This document shows positions 5,767-13,239 of a stretch of 15,227 nt of DNA, piece after piece. The notes under the pieces are model-generated. The model was not told the origin of the DNA, did no database searches, and saw only the letters and a program-made list of their open reading frames with translations. The number at the start of each line of letters is the position of its first letter. Positions within the stretch are counted from its first letter, which is position 1. The position numbers and the translations under genes are program-made. Origin of the DNA: Betaproteobacteria bacterium (GTDB lineage Bacteria > Pseudomonadota > Gammaproteobacteria > Burkholderiales > SG8-39); the NCBI GenBank assembly GCA_019509895.1, contig JAEKLK010000183.1, positions 1 through 15,227 on the forward strand. The letters are read 5' to 3'.

Positions 5767-8700
5767 TTAGGACTTGGCGGTCTTGCGGAAACGGGCGACG
5801 CCGGGACGCGTGCGCAGGAGGTCGCTGAAATGCTCGGCGGACATCGGCCGGGCGAAGAGGAAGCCCTGCGCCTGCTCGCAGCCCAGGCCGCGCAGGAAGT
5901 GCTTCTGTCCGTCGCTCTCGACGCCCTCGGCGATGACGGCGAAGCCGAGCGTATGGGCCATCTCGATGATGGTGCGCACGATGGTGGCGTCGCCGCCCTG
6001 GTGGACGATGCCGGCGACGAACGAGCGGTCGATCTTGAGCGCGGCGAGTGGAAAGCGCGTGAGATAGGCGAGGCTCGAGTAGCCGGTGCCGAAGTCGTCG
6101 ATGGCGATGCGCATGCCCGCGTCGGCGAGCGAGCGCATGGCACGCACCGCGTGGTCCGGGTCCTGCATCAACTGGCTCTCGGTGATCTCGAGCTCGATCA
6201 GGTCCGGCCGCACGCCCGCCCCGGTGACGATGGCGCGGATACGCGCGGCGAGATCGAGCTGGCGGAACTGCCGCGCCGACAGGTTCACCGCAACCGGCAG
6301 CAGCTCGGCTCCCGCGGCCTGCCAGGCGCTCAGGTCCGCGCACGCCTGGCGCAGCACCCATTCGCCGACCGGCACGATCAGTCCACTCTCCTCGAGGATC
6401 GGGATGAAGTGCGCCGGCGCGACGATGCCGCGGGTCGGGTGGTGCCAACGCAGCAGCGCCTCGGCGCCGCTCGGCCGCTCGGTCTTCAGGTCGAATTTCG
6501 GCTGGTACACCAGGCGGAACTCGCCGCGCTCGAGCGCCCGGCGAAGCTCCGCGCCGAGCAGCGCGCGGGCGCGGGTGCGCTGGTTGATCTCGGCGGTGAA
6601 GAACTGGAAGCTGTTGCGGCCGGCCTGCTTGGCTCGATACATGGCGGCGTCGGCGGCGCCGAGCAGCGATTCGACGTCCTCGCCGTCGGCCGGGAAGAGC
6701 GCGACGCCGATGCTCGCGCTGACGAAGAGCTCGTGCCCGCCGACATCGACCGCGGCGCTCAGCCGCTCGATCAGCTTCTGCGCTATGAGTGCCGCGTCCT
6801 CGGCGCGCATCACATCGGCGAGCACGATGGCGAACTCGTCACCGGCAATGCGCGCCACCGTATCGCCGGCGCGCACGCCGGCCTGCAGGCGCCGCGCCGC
6901 CTCCTTCAGCAGCTCATCGCCGCCGGCATGGCCGAGCGAGTCGTTCACCAGCTTGAATTCGTCGAGATCCACGAATAGCACGCCGAGCTGCGCGCCGTGG
7001 CGGCGCGCCTGCACGATCATCTGGTCGAAGCGGTCGGCGAGCAGCGCCCGGTTCGGTAGCCCAGTCAAAGGATCGAACTGCGCGAGGAAAGCGAGCCGGC
7101 TTTCGCTCTCGATGCGCTTCAGGCCGGCCGAGAGCACGCTCGCGGCAGCGGAGAGGAAACCGGTCTCGTCGTGGCTGAGGGTCGCGGCGCCTGGGGGCAG
7201 CGCGCAGAGCGCACCGCGCGCGCCGTCCTCGCCGTAAACCGGCGCGAGCTCCGCCGTCTCGCCCGCCGCCCAGGCGAAGGGCAGCTCGCCGCGCCCGCCG
7301 CGGCCTTGCTCGAGCGCTTCGGCAAGGGCGCTGCCTGCCGCGTAGAGCGCCGGCGCGCACGCATGGTCGGCGGCCACGCCCTCGACGCGGCGCACCAGCA
7401 GCTCCCGCCCGTGGGGCGCGCGCTCGAGGTAGGCGACGCTGCCGCCGCCCAAGCCTTCGAGTACCGAGCGCACCGCCTCGGCGATCAGCTCGTCGGCGTT
7501 GCGCTTGGCGAGTGCCTCCTCGCCGAAGCGGGCGATCTTTTTCTGGTAGCGCTCGTTGGCCGCCCGCCGCTCCTCGTTGTGCTTGCGGCTGGTCATGTCC
7601 TCGAACACCGAGATCTCGTAGAGCGGCTCGCCGGCCGCACCGCGCGCGAGCGCCACGGAGACGCTCGCCCAGGCGATCGCGCCATCCTTGCGCAGGTAGC
7701 GCTTTTCGAAGCGCGTGCTCGCGCCCTGTGCGCGGCTGCGCGCCTCGTCGGCCTTGTCGCGATCCTCGGGGTGCGAGATGTCTCGCACCGAGCGGCCGAT
7801 CAGCTCGTCTTCGTGATAGCCGAGCATTTCGGTAAGGCGCGGGTTGACGCGCAGGAAGACGCCGTCGAGGCCGATATGCGCGATGCCCGATGCGGCGAGG
7901 TCGAACGTCTGCCGGAACCGTCCCTCGCTCTCGCGCAGGGCGCTCTCGGTGGCGATGCGCTTCAGCACCTGTCCCACCTGCGCGCCGATGAGGCCGATCG
8001 CTTCGATCAGGCGCTCATCGGGGGTGCGCACCTCCTTGCTCGTGAAGCTGAGTACGCCGACGGTGCGGCCCTCGGCGATCACCGGGAAGATGAGCGAGCC
8101 GCCGGCGAGTCCCGTACCGGCCGCCATGCCGCTCGCGCGCGAATCCTTGCTCGCGTCGGGCAGCCAGAGCGGCTGGCCGCTTTGCCACACGTGGCCGGTC
8201 AGGCCTTCGCCGCGGCGATAGACCCGGGCGCGCGAGCGCACGAGGAACGTCTCCACGCCGGGATCGTCGCGCCCCCAGGTTTCCAGGCAGCGCAGTACGC
8301 CCGCCGCTTCGTCCACGCCGAAGAATCGCCCGCAGGCCCAGTGCTCGGTCTCGCAGATCGCGCGGATCACCGAGCGCAGCGCGCTCGAGGGGTTTTCCGC
8401 GACGGCCAGCGCGCCGGTCACCGCCTGCTCGAGCACGCGCAGCTGCTCGGCGCGCTTGCGCGCCGAGATGTCCTGGCCGATGCCGCGATAACCGCGAAAG
8501 AGGCCGGCTTCGTCGAAGATCGGCGTGCCGCTCGTGCTCATCCAGAGCTGGCGGCCCTCGACGATGCGGCAAAGCTCGAGGTCGTTGAAAGGCCGGTGTG
8601 CCTCCATCGCCGTGATATGCCGCGCCCAGTCGGCGGCGCACATGTTGACGTAGTCGATATCCCAGAGCCGCCTGCCAAGCAGGCTATCGCCTTCGAGCCC

Positions 8701-9261
8701 GTGGTCGTGCAGGGCGTTCTTGCGTCCGAACGCGGTGAAGCGCAGTGCCGAGTCCTGCTCCCAGTAGACGTCGGCGATCAGCTGCGTGAGCCCGCGAAAG
8801 CGCGCCTCGCTCTCGCGCAGCGAGCTCATCGCGGCGGCTTGCAGCGTGGCAAGCCGCACCACGCGCCGCAGCCCGCCCCGGTCCATGCTGCCCTTGGCAA
8901 CGAAGTCGTAGGCGCCGTGGTCGAGCGCCTTTGCCGGCAGCTCCGGATCGTCGTCAGCCGTCATGACGATGATGATGCGCTCACCGCTCGCGCGCACCGC
9001 GCGCAGCGTTTCCAGGCCGCGCGAATCGGGCAGATGCAGGTCGAGGAGCACGAGGTCGTAATGGCGCGCCGCAAGCTGCTCGCGCGCCGCGGCGAGCGAG
9101 CCTACCCAGTCGAGCTTCGGTACCCCGTGGTAACGGCTGAGCGTGGCGAGCGGCGGATTGTCATCGGCCGCCATCGCGCGCAGGTAGGCGCGCACCAGCA
9201 TGCTGAAAGACTCGTCGTCTTCGACGAGCAGGATGCGCGCGACGTGCTTGTCCCTGCCCAT
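5767..9261 (-). CDS. REC-PAS-GAF-PAS-GAF-GGDEF-EAL c-di-GMP signalling protein
   Basis: A 1164-residue cytoplasmic protein. Domains: response-regulator receiver at about 8-135 (acidic D15/D16, phospho-acceptor D74 in VLLDLHLPD, T101, K123); PAS at about 152-270; GAF at about 275-437; PAS at about 447-565 (HPEDRDKADE, ISVFEDMTSRK); a weak GAF-like region at about 580-715; GGDEF at about 730-890; EAL at about 900-1150. The GGDEF signature is AGDEF (806-810), a common variant, with an RxxD inhibitory site RAGD five residues before it (797-800). The EAL part keeps EALLRW (934-939), NLS (993-995), ELEITES, DDFGTGYSSL (1055-1064), K1077 and AEGVES, so phosphodiesterase activity is likely. It could therefore make and degrade c-di-GMP. 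The REC domain implies an unlinked histidine kinase. There are no membrane segments. The ATG at 9261 lacks a strong ribosome site. Confidence 0.93.
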   Translation of the reverse strand: MGRDKHVARILLVEDDESFSMLVRAYLRAMAADDNPPLATLSRYHGVPKLDWVGSLAAAREQLAARHYDLVLLDLHLPDSRGLETLRAVRASGERIIIVMTADDDPELPAKALDHGAYDFVAKGSMDRGGLRRVVRLATLQAAAMSSLRESEARFRGLTQLIADVYWEQDSALRFTAFGRKNALHDHGLEGDSLLGRRLWDIDYVNMCAADWARHITAMEAHRPFNDLELCRIVEGRQLWMSTSGTPIFDEAGLFRGYRGIGQDISARKRAEQLRVLEQAVTGALAVAENPSSALRSVIRAICETEHWACGRFFGVDEAAGVLRCLETWGRDDPGVETFLVRSRARVYRRGEGLTGHVWQSGQPLWLPDASKDSRASGMAAGTGLAGGSLIFPVIAEGRTVGVLSFTSKEVRTPDERLIEAIGLIGAQVGQVLKRIATESALRESEGRFRQTFDLAASGIAHIGLDGVFLRVNPRLTEMLGYHEDELIGRSVRDISHPEDRDKADEARSRAQGASTRFEKRYLRKDGAIAWASVSVALARGAAGEPLYEISVFEDMTSRKHNEERRAANERYQKKIARFGEEALAKRNADELIAEAVRSVLEGLGGGSVAYLERAPHGRELLVRRVEGVAADHACAPALYAAGSALAEALEQGRGGRGELPFAWAAGETAELAPVYGEDGARGALCALPPGAATLSHDETGFLSAAASVLSAGLKRIESESRLAFLAQFDPLTGLPNRALLADRFDQMIVQARRHGAQLGVLFVDLDEFKLVNDSLGHAGGDELLKEAARRLQAGVRAGDTVARIAGDEFAIVLADVMRAEDAALIAQKLIERLSAAVDVGGHELFVSASIGVALFPADGEDVESLLGAADAAMYRAKQAGRNSFQFFTAEINQRTRARALLGAELRRALERGEFRLVYQPKFDLKTERPSGAEALLRWHHPTRGIVAPAHFIPILEESGLIVPVGEWVLRQACADLSAWQAAGAELLPVAVNLSARQFRQLDLAARIRAIVTGAGVRPDLIELEITESQLMQDPDHAVRAMRSLADAGMRIAIDDFGTGYSSLAYLTRFPLAALKIDRSFVAGIVHQGGDATIVRTIIEMAHTLGFAVIAEGVESDGQKHFLRGLGCEQAQGFLFARPMSAEHFSDLLRTRPGVARFRKTAKS

Positions 9262-9302
9262 GCCGCCCGAGCATAGCGAGACGCGTGCGCGTACACGATT
9301 GC

Positions 9303-9322
9303 GCGCGGCGCGCGCGCCGCGC
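9303..9322. repeat. Perfect 20-bp GC-only palindrome
   Basis: The 20 bases at 9303-9322 read the same on both strands and consist only of G and C. They lie in the 75-bp gap between the deacetylase stop (9337) and the start of the GGDEF-EAL gene (9261), both on the minus strand. On that strand no T-run follows, so it is at best a stem that slows read-through. Chance is possible in such GC-rich sequence. I see no clear promoter for the GGDEF-EAL gene in this gap. Confidence 0.5.
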
Positions 9323-9336
9323 TTCCTTGCACAGGC

Positions 9337-10254
9337 TTACAAAGCCTTCGAGCCTGGAACCACGCCCGCCTCGAGCGCGTAGCAAAAATCTGCAATGTCG
9401 CGCGGCCGCGTCCACCATACGCGAGCGGCGTGCGCATGCCGGAGGCAATGGCGCAGCGCGGCGCGCAGGCGCCGCAGGCGGAACGGCTGGCCGAAGACGT
9501 AGGTGTGCACCGAGACATTCATCACCAGCGGATGGCGCTCGCACTGCTCGACCATCTCGTCGAACTGGTCCACCACCATGTCGCAGAATTCGGCGGCGCT
9601 GCCCTTGCGGTGCACGACGAGCTGCGAATCGTTGAGCTCGATCGGATAGGGCACCGAGAGGATCGGACCGGCGCGCGTGGCGAGCCACACCGGCTGATCG
9701 TCCATCGGCCAGTCCATCACGTAGCGGTAGCCGAGCTCCTTCAGCAGGTCGAGCGTATGCGCGCTCTCGTAGGCGCCTGAGCCCATCCAGCCGGCGGGCG
9801 GCGCGCCTTCGTGGCGCGTGATGCTCTCGGTCACCTCGCGCAGGATGCGCTCCTCGTCGGGCTGCCACAGGCCGCGCAGGTTCTCGGCGTTGGTGCGGCC
9901 GTGCGCCACGACTTCGTCGCCGCGCTTGCGGATCGCGGCCATGACTTGCGGCGCGTAGTCGTAGAGCAGGCTGTTCGTGTTGTGCGCCGCCGGCAATTTG
10001 AGCTCGTCGAAGAGCTCGAGCAGCCGCCACACGCCGATGCGGTTGCCGTAGTCGCGCCACGCGTAGTTGCGATGCGTCTGCGGCTCGCCCGTCTTCGCCG
10101 GATCGTGGCCGAGGCCGGCGCCGTAGGCGAACCATTCGACATTGGTGGTGAGGACGAAGGCGAGGCGCCTGTCGCCCGGCCATGAGTAATCGCGCCGCTC
10201 GGGGAGCGGGACGAATTCGTAACGGCTGTGCTGCGGCAGGAGCGGCCTAGTCAA
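9337..10254 (-). CDS. Polysaccharide deacetylase-fold protein (PuuE/allantoinase-like)
   Basis: A 305-residue NodB-fold (carbohydrate esterase 4) protein. The N-terminal SRYEFVPLPERRDYSWPG and RRLAFVLTTNVEWF pattern resembles the PuuE-type allantoinase branch rather than chitin deacetylases. The canonical Asp pair of NodB motif 1 is replaced by TTNVEW (36-41), and motif 2 reads AHGRTN (117-122), so the second His is Asn. The later motif is SVHTYVFGQP (248-257). Metal-dependent deacetylation as in NodB is therefore doubtful; hydrolysis of an amide in a small molecule is an alternative. It has no signal peptide. The start is TTG at 10254, within TTGACTAG, overlapping the stop of the upstream Bug gene by 8 bp, with GGAG about 7 nt before it. 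It is the last gene of the LVIVD-Bug-deacetylase trio. Confidence 0.8.
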   Translation of the reverse strand: MTRPLLPQHSRYEFVPLPERRDYSWPGDRRLAFVLTTNVEWFAYGAGLGHDPAKTGEPQTHRNYAWRDYGNRIGVWRLLELFDELKLPAAHNTNSLLYDYAPQVMAAIRKRGDEVVAHGRTNAENLRGLWQPDEERILREVTESITRHEGAPPAGWMGSGAYESAHTLDLLKELGYRYVMDWPMDDQPVWLATRAGPILSVPYPIELNDSQLVVHRKGSAAEFCDMVVDQFDEMVEQCERHPLVMNVSVHTYVFGQPFRLRRLRAALRHCLRHAHAARVWWTRPRDIADFCYALEAGVVPGSKAL

Positions 10255-11206
10255 CCTTCGCTCCGGATGCCTTCACCAGTGGCGCGAGCTTCGCGATCTC
10301 GTGCTGCGTCGCCGCCTCGAACTCCTGCGGCGTCATGACGATCGCATCGGCGCCGAGCTGCTCGTACACCTTCTGCATCTCGGGCGCACGCACGGTGGCG
10401 GCGAACGCCGCGTTCAGCTTCTTCACCACGGCGGCGTCCATGCCTTTCGGCCCGAGGACACCCGAATAGAGCACGACGTCGAAATCGCGCAGGCCCGACT
10501 CGACCATCGTCGGCACCTCCGGCACCGCCGGCACGCGCTTGGGCGTCGTCACGGCGAGCGCCCGCAGCTTGCCGGCTTTCGCGTTCGAGACGGCGGGCGG
10601 CATGGTCGAGAAGACGAACGTCACCTCACCGCCGAGGATCGCCTGTGTCGCGGGATTGCTGCCCTTGTAGGGCACATGCAGGACTTCCACGCCGGCGGCC
10701 TGCCGCAGCATCTCGCCCGCGAGGTGCACGATGGTGCCGTTGCCCGAGGAGCCGTACGAGAGCTTGCCGGGATTCGCCTTGAGCAGCGCGATCAGTTCGC
10801 GCACGCTCTGCGCGTTGGTGGTCGGGTGCACCACCAGCATGAGCGGCGTCGAGGCGATCATCGCCACGTATGTGAAGTCCCTGATCGAGTCGTACGGCAG
10901 CTTGGCGTAGAGCGCCGCGTTGATCGCGTGCGTGGTGATGTCCTGCAGCCAGATCGTGTAGCCGTCGGGCGCCGAGCGCGCGATGTAGTCGCCGGCGATG
11001 GTCGTGCCGGCGCCGGGCTTGTTCTCCACCACCACCTGCTGGCCGAGCTGCTTCGAGAGCGTGATCGCCACGGCGCGGCCGAGGACATCGGAGATGCCGC
11101 CGGCGGCAAAGCCGACGATCATGCGCACCGGCTTCGCCGGATAGTCGCCCTGCGCCAACGCCGGGTGCGCCGCGAGCAGCGCGAGGAAAGCGAGCAGCGG
11201 TTTCAA
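10247..11206 (-). CDS. Bug/TctC family solute-binding protein
   Basis: The 319-residue protein has a signal peptide at residues 1-18 (MKPLLAFLALLAAHPALA), then QGDYPAKPVRMIVGFAAGG, the standard Bug mature start. Family hallmarks include VENKPGAGTTIAGDYIA, YGSSGNGTIVHLAGE, VLHVPYKGSNPA, VPTMVESG and the C-terminal ASGAKVD. No TctA or TctB genes are nearby. The start is TTG at 11206, which overlaps the upstream stop as TTGA (11206-11203); GGAG lies 8 nt upstream. It sits between an LVIVD beta-propeller protein and a deacetylase-fold enzyme with overlaps on both sides, so its ligand is probably the compound those proteins handle; that is inference. It is clearly a different paralogue from the Bug protein at 4522-5478, with ligand-loop FAAGGISD instead of YSPGSTSD. 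Confidence 0.92.
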   Translation of the reverse strand: MKPLLAFLALLAAHPALAQGDYPAKPVRMIVGFAAGGISDVLGRAVAITLSKQLGQQVVVENKPGAGTTIAGDYIARSAPDGYTIWLQDITTHAINAALYAKLPYDSIRDFTYVAMIASTPLMLVVHPTTNAQSVRELIALLKANPGKLSYGSSGNGTIVHLAGEMLRQAAGVEVLHVPYKGSNPATQAILGGEVTFVFSTMPPAVSNAKAGKLRALAVTTPKRVPAVPEVPTMVESGLRDFDVVLYSGVLGPKGMDAAVVKKLNAAFAATVRAPEMQKVYEQLGADAIVMTPQEFEAATQHEIAKLAPLVKASGAKVD

Positions 11207-12408
11207 ACGCTCATCTCCAGGCTATAGAGGCCGCCGGCATGCCGGTCGACCGCGAAGACGATGCCGCGATCGTCGACGAATACGTCGTTGATCTGCGCCG
11301 TCGCCACGGGCGAGCCCTCGGGGGTCGGCGGCACGAAGTAGGCGATCTCGCGCGGCGCGAACGGGTCGCGCACATCGTACGCTCGCACGCCGGCGTTGAA
11401 GAACGTACCGAGCACGATGTCCTCGGAGCGCCAGGTGCCTTCTCCGGGACGATTTTCGTGCACGTTGTGCGCGCCGCAGCGCCCGCCCTTGTGCAGCAGC
11501 GGCTTCACGCCGGTCACCGGCAGCGTGCCGATGCTCACCAGGTTGCGCTCATCGCGCGCGTCGAGCAGCCAGACGAGCTTCGGCCAGTCGGCGCCATCGT
11601 TCTGGATCGACTCGTCGGTCACCACCAGCAGATCGCGGCCGAAGAGCGGCAGCACGGTGTGCGTGAAGCCGTTGTAGGGCGGCGAGTTGCTCCAGCGCGA
11701 AATGAGCTTCGGCCGGCCCGGGTCGGCGATGTCGAGCACCATCATGCCGCCGTCGAGGTAGCCGAGATAGCAGCGCTCCGGGCGCTCGGGATAGACGTTG
11801 GTGTTGTGCGCCCGGAAGCCCGCGTCGAATTTCGCCGGCAGGCGCTCCGGCGGCGGCGCATCGTCGCCTTCCATGGTGCCGGGCAGATGCCAGCGGCCGA
11901 TCGCCCGGGGCTTCGCCGGATTCGCCACGTCGACGATGCGATAAACCTGGTCGTCCATCGCATTGCGCGGCTTGAGCTCCGGATCGGCGCAGGCCATGTG
12001 CACGGTCTTGCCGTCGACGAACCAGAGCACGTGGCAGCCGCGCGAGCCGGGCCCGGAAGCATCGAAGAAGGCAACCGAGCGCGGGCGCTCGGGCTCGGAG
12101 ATGTCGAAGAGCTCGAACCCCGCCGGCTGGGCCCCGGCCACGGCGACCTGGTAGGCGACCGCCATCAGGTCGCCGCACACCTCGAGCGAATTGGAGCGCA
12201 TGGCGCGATGCGGCAGGTCGGTCTGCACCACGACCCGCGGCCTGGCCGGATCGGTGACGTCCACGCCGGTGAAATTCTTGGGCGCGCTTTCGTGCGCGAG
12301 CCACAGCACGCGCCGGCCGCCGCGCGCGAGCTGCAGCGACATGCCCTCGCCCATGCCGCCGAAGCCGTTGAGCGTGTGCTGCGCGAGAAGCTTCATGTTG
12401 GATTGCAT
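11203..12408 (-). CDS. LVIVD-repeat beta-propeller protein
   Basis: A 401-residue protein of the LVIVD-repeat type. Recurrent blades carry a D(I/V)xxPxxP pattern: VDVTDPARPRVV (49-60), FELFDISEPERPRSVAFFD (98-116), YRIVDVANPAKPRAIGRW (156-173), MMVLDIADPGRPKLISRW (222-239) and VRAYDVRDPFAPREIAYF (341-358). Conserved-looking histidines occur in AHNTN (200-204), GFTHTV (247-252) and GAHNVHE (312-318) and could bind a metal or ligand. No signal peptide is evident, so it looks cytoplasmic. I chose the ATG at 12408; ATGs at 12420 and 12396 are equally open, and none has a clear ribosome site. The frame stays open far upstream, antisense to the SDR and CHASE-GGDEF genes, but that part is a shadow. 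It is the first gene of a coupled trio with a Bug protein and a deacetylase. The molecular function is unknown. Confidence 0.85.
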   Translation of the reverse strand: MQSNMKLLAQHTLNGFGGMGEGMSLQLARGGRRVLWLAHESAPKNFTGVDVTDPARPRVVVQTDLPHRAMRSNSLEVCGDLMAVAYQVAVAGAQPAGFELFDISEPERPRSVAFFDASGPGSRGCHVLWFVDGKTVHMACADPELKPRNAMDDQVYRIVDVANPAKPRAIGRWHLPGTMEGDDAPPPERLPAKFDAGFRAHNTNVYPERPERCYLGYLDGGMMVLDIADPGRPKLISRWSNSPPYNGFTHTVLPLFGRDLLVVTDESIQNDGADWPKLVWLLDARDERNLVSIGTLPVTGVKPLLHKGGRCGAHNVHENRPGEGTWRSEDIVLGTFFNAGVRAYDVRDPFAPREIAYFVPPTPEGSPVATAQINDVFVDDRGIVFAVDRHAGGLYSLEMSV

Positions 12409-12447
12409 GGCCGCTAACATAGCAGACGACCACAGAGGAGAAACGCC

Positions 12448-13200
12448 ATGGCAACGAAACGAGTCGCGCTCGTCACGGGCGCCGGCACCGGCATCGGCAA
12501 AGCGGCGGCGCTCGCGCTGCTCGCGGACGGCTACCACGTCGGGCTGGTCGGACGGCGCGGCGAGCTGCTGCAGAAGACGGCGGCTGAATCCGCCGCCGGC
12601 GAGCGCGCCATGGTGCTCGCGACCGACATCACCCGGCCGGAGAACGTGAAGGCCATCTTCGCGCGCGTCAAGGACAGCTGGAGGCGGCTCGATGTGCTTT
12701 TCAACAATGCCGGCATGGGCGCGCCGGCGGTGCCGATGGAGGAGCTGCCGCTCGAGACCTGGAAGGCAGTGGTCGACATCAACCTGAACGCGATGTTCTA
12801 CTGCACGCAGGAAGCGATCCGCATCATGAAGGCGCAGACGCCCAAGGGCGGCCGCATCATCAACAACGGCTCGATCTCGGCGCACGCGCCGCGCCCCTAC
12901 TCGGTGGCGTACACCTCGACCAAGCACGCCGTCACCGGGCTTACCAAGTGCATCTCGCTCGACGGGCGCAAGGACGACATCGTCGGCAGCCAGATCGATA
13001 TCGGCAACGCGGCCACCGAGATGACCGAGCGCATGACCAAGGGCGTGCCGCAGCCAAACGGCACCACCATGGTGGAGCCGCGCATGGACGTAAAGCACGT
13101 CGGCAGCGCGGTGCTGTACATGGCCAACCTGCCGCTGGACGCAAACGTGCAATTCATGACGATCATGGCGACAAAGATGCCGTTCGTGGGTCGCGGCTAG
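12448..13200 (+). CDS. Short-chain dehydrogenase/reductase
   Basis: A 250-residue classical SDR. The cofactor site is TGAGTGIG (10-17), the structural NNAG is at 86-89, and the catalytic residues are S142, Y155 and K159 (YTSTK), with N114 of INLN as the fourth member. R36/R37 after the second strand (VGLVGRR) hint at NADP(H), but this is weak. The C-terminal part contains SQIDIGNAATEMTERM, the substrate-loop region of a group often annotated only as SDR family oxidoreductase. The ATG is preceded by AGAGGAG (12434-12440) with 7 nt spacing, a strong ribosome site. It diverges from the LVIVD gene across fewer than 40 bp, so shared control is possible. The substrate is not deducible. Confidence 0.93.
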   Translation: MATKRVALVTGAGTGIGKAAALALLADGYHVGLVGRRGELLQKTAAESAAGERAMVLATDITRPENVKAIFARVKDSWRRLDVLFNNAGMGAPAVPMEELPLETWKAVVDINLNAMFYCTQEAIRIMKAQTPKGGRIINNGSISAHAPRPYSVAYTSTKHAVTGLTKCISLDGRKDDIVGSQIDIGNAATEMTERMTKGVPQPNGTTMVEPRMDVKHVGSAVLYMANLPLDANVQFMTIMATKMPFVGRG

Positions 13201-13210
13201 CGGCATACAA

Positions 13211-13233
13211 TCCCTCCCAGGGGAAGGGAGGGA
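13211..13233 (+). promoter_or_regulatory. Perfect 8-bp hairpin containing the ribosome site of the CHASE-GGDEF gene
   Basis: TCCCTCCC (13211-13218) and GGGAGGGA (13226-13233) are perfectly complementary around a 7-nt loop. The 3' arm is the Shine-Dalgarno for the TTG start at 13240 (6 nt spacing). In RNA the hairpin would bury the ribosome site. It begins 10 bp after the SDR stop, so it could also attenuate read-through, though no U-run follows. Confidence 0.6.
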
Positions 13234-13239
13234 CATCGC

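Noticed and set aside
7171..9276. 701-codon plus-strand open frame, and a 493-codon one at 5497-6978
   Set aside because: Both are antisense to the REC-PAS-GAF-GGDEF-EAL gene, whose domains are unmistakable. Their composition is typical of shadow frames.
4522..11206. The two Bug/TctC genes as a duplicated segment
   Set aside because: They share family motifs and the SGAKVD end, but the sequences differ throughout and gene contexts differ, so they are ordinary family paralogues rather than a local duplication.
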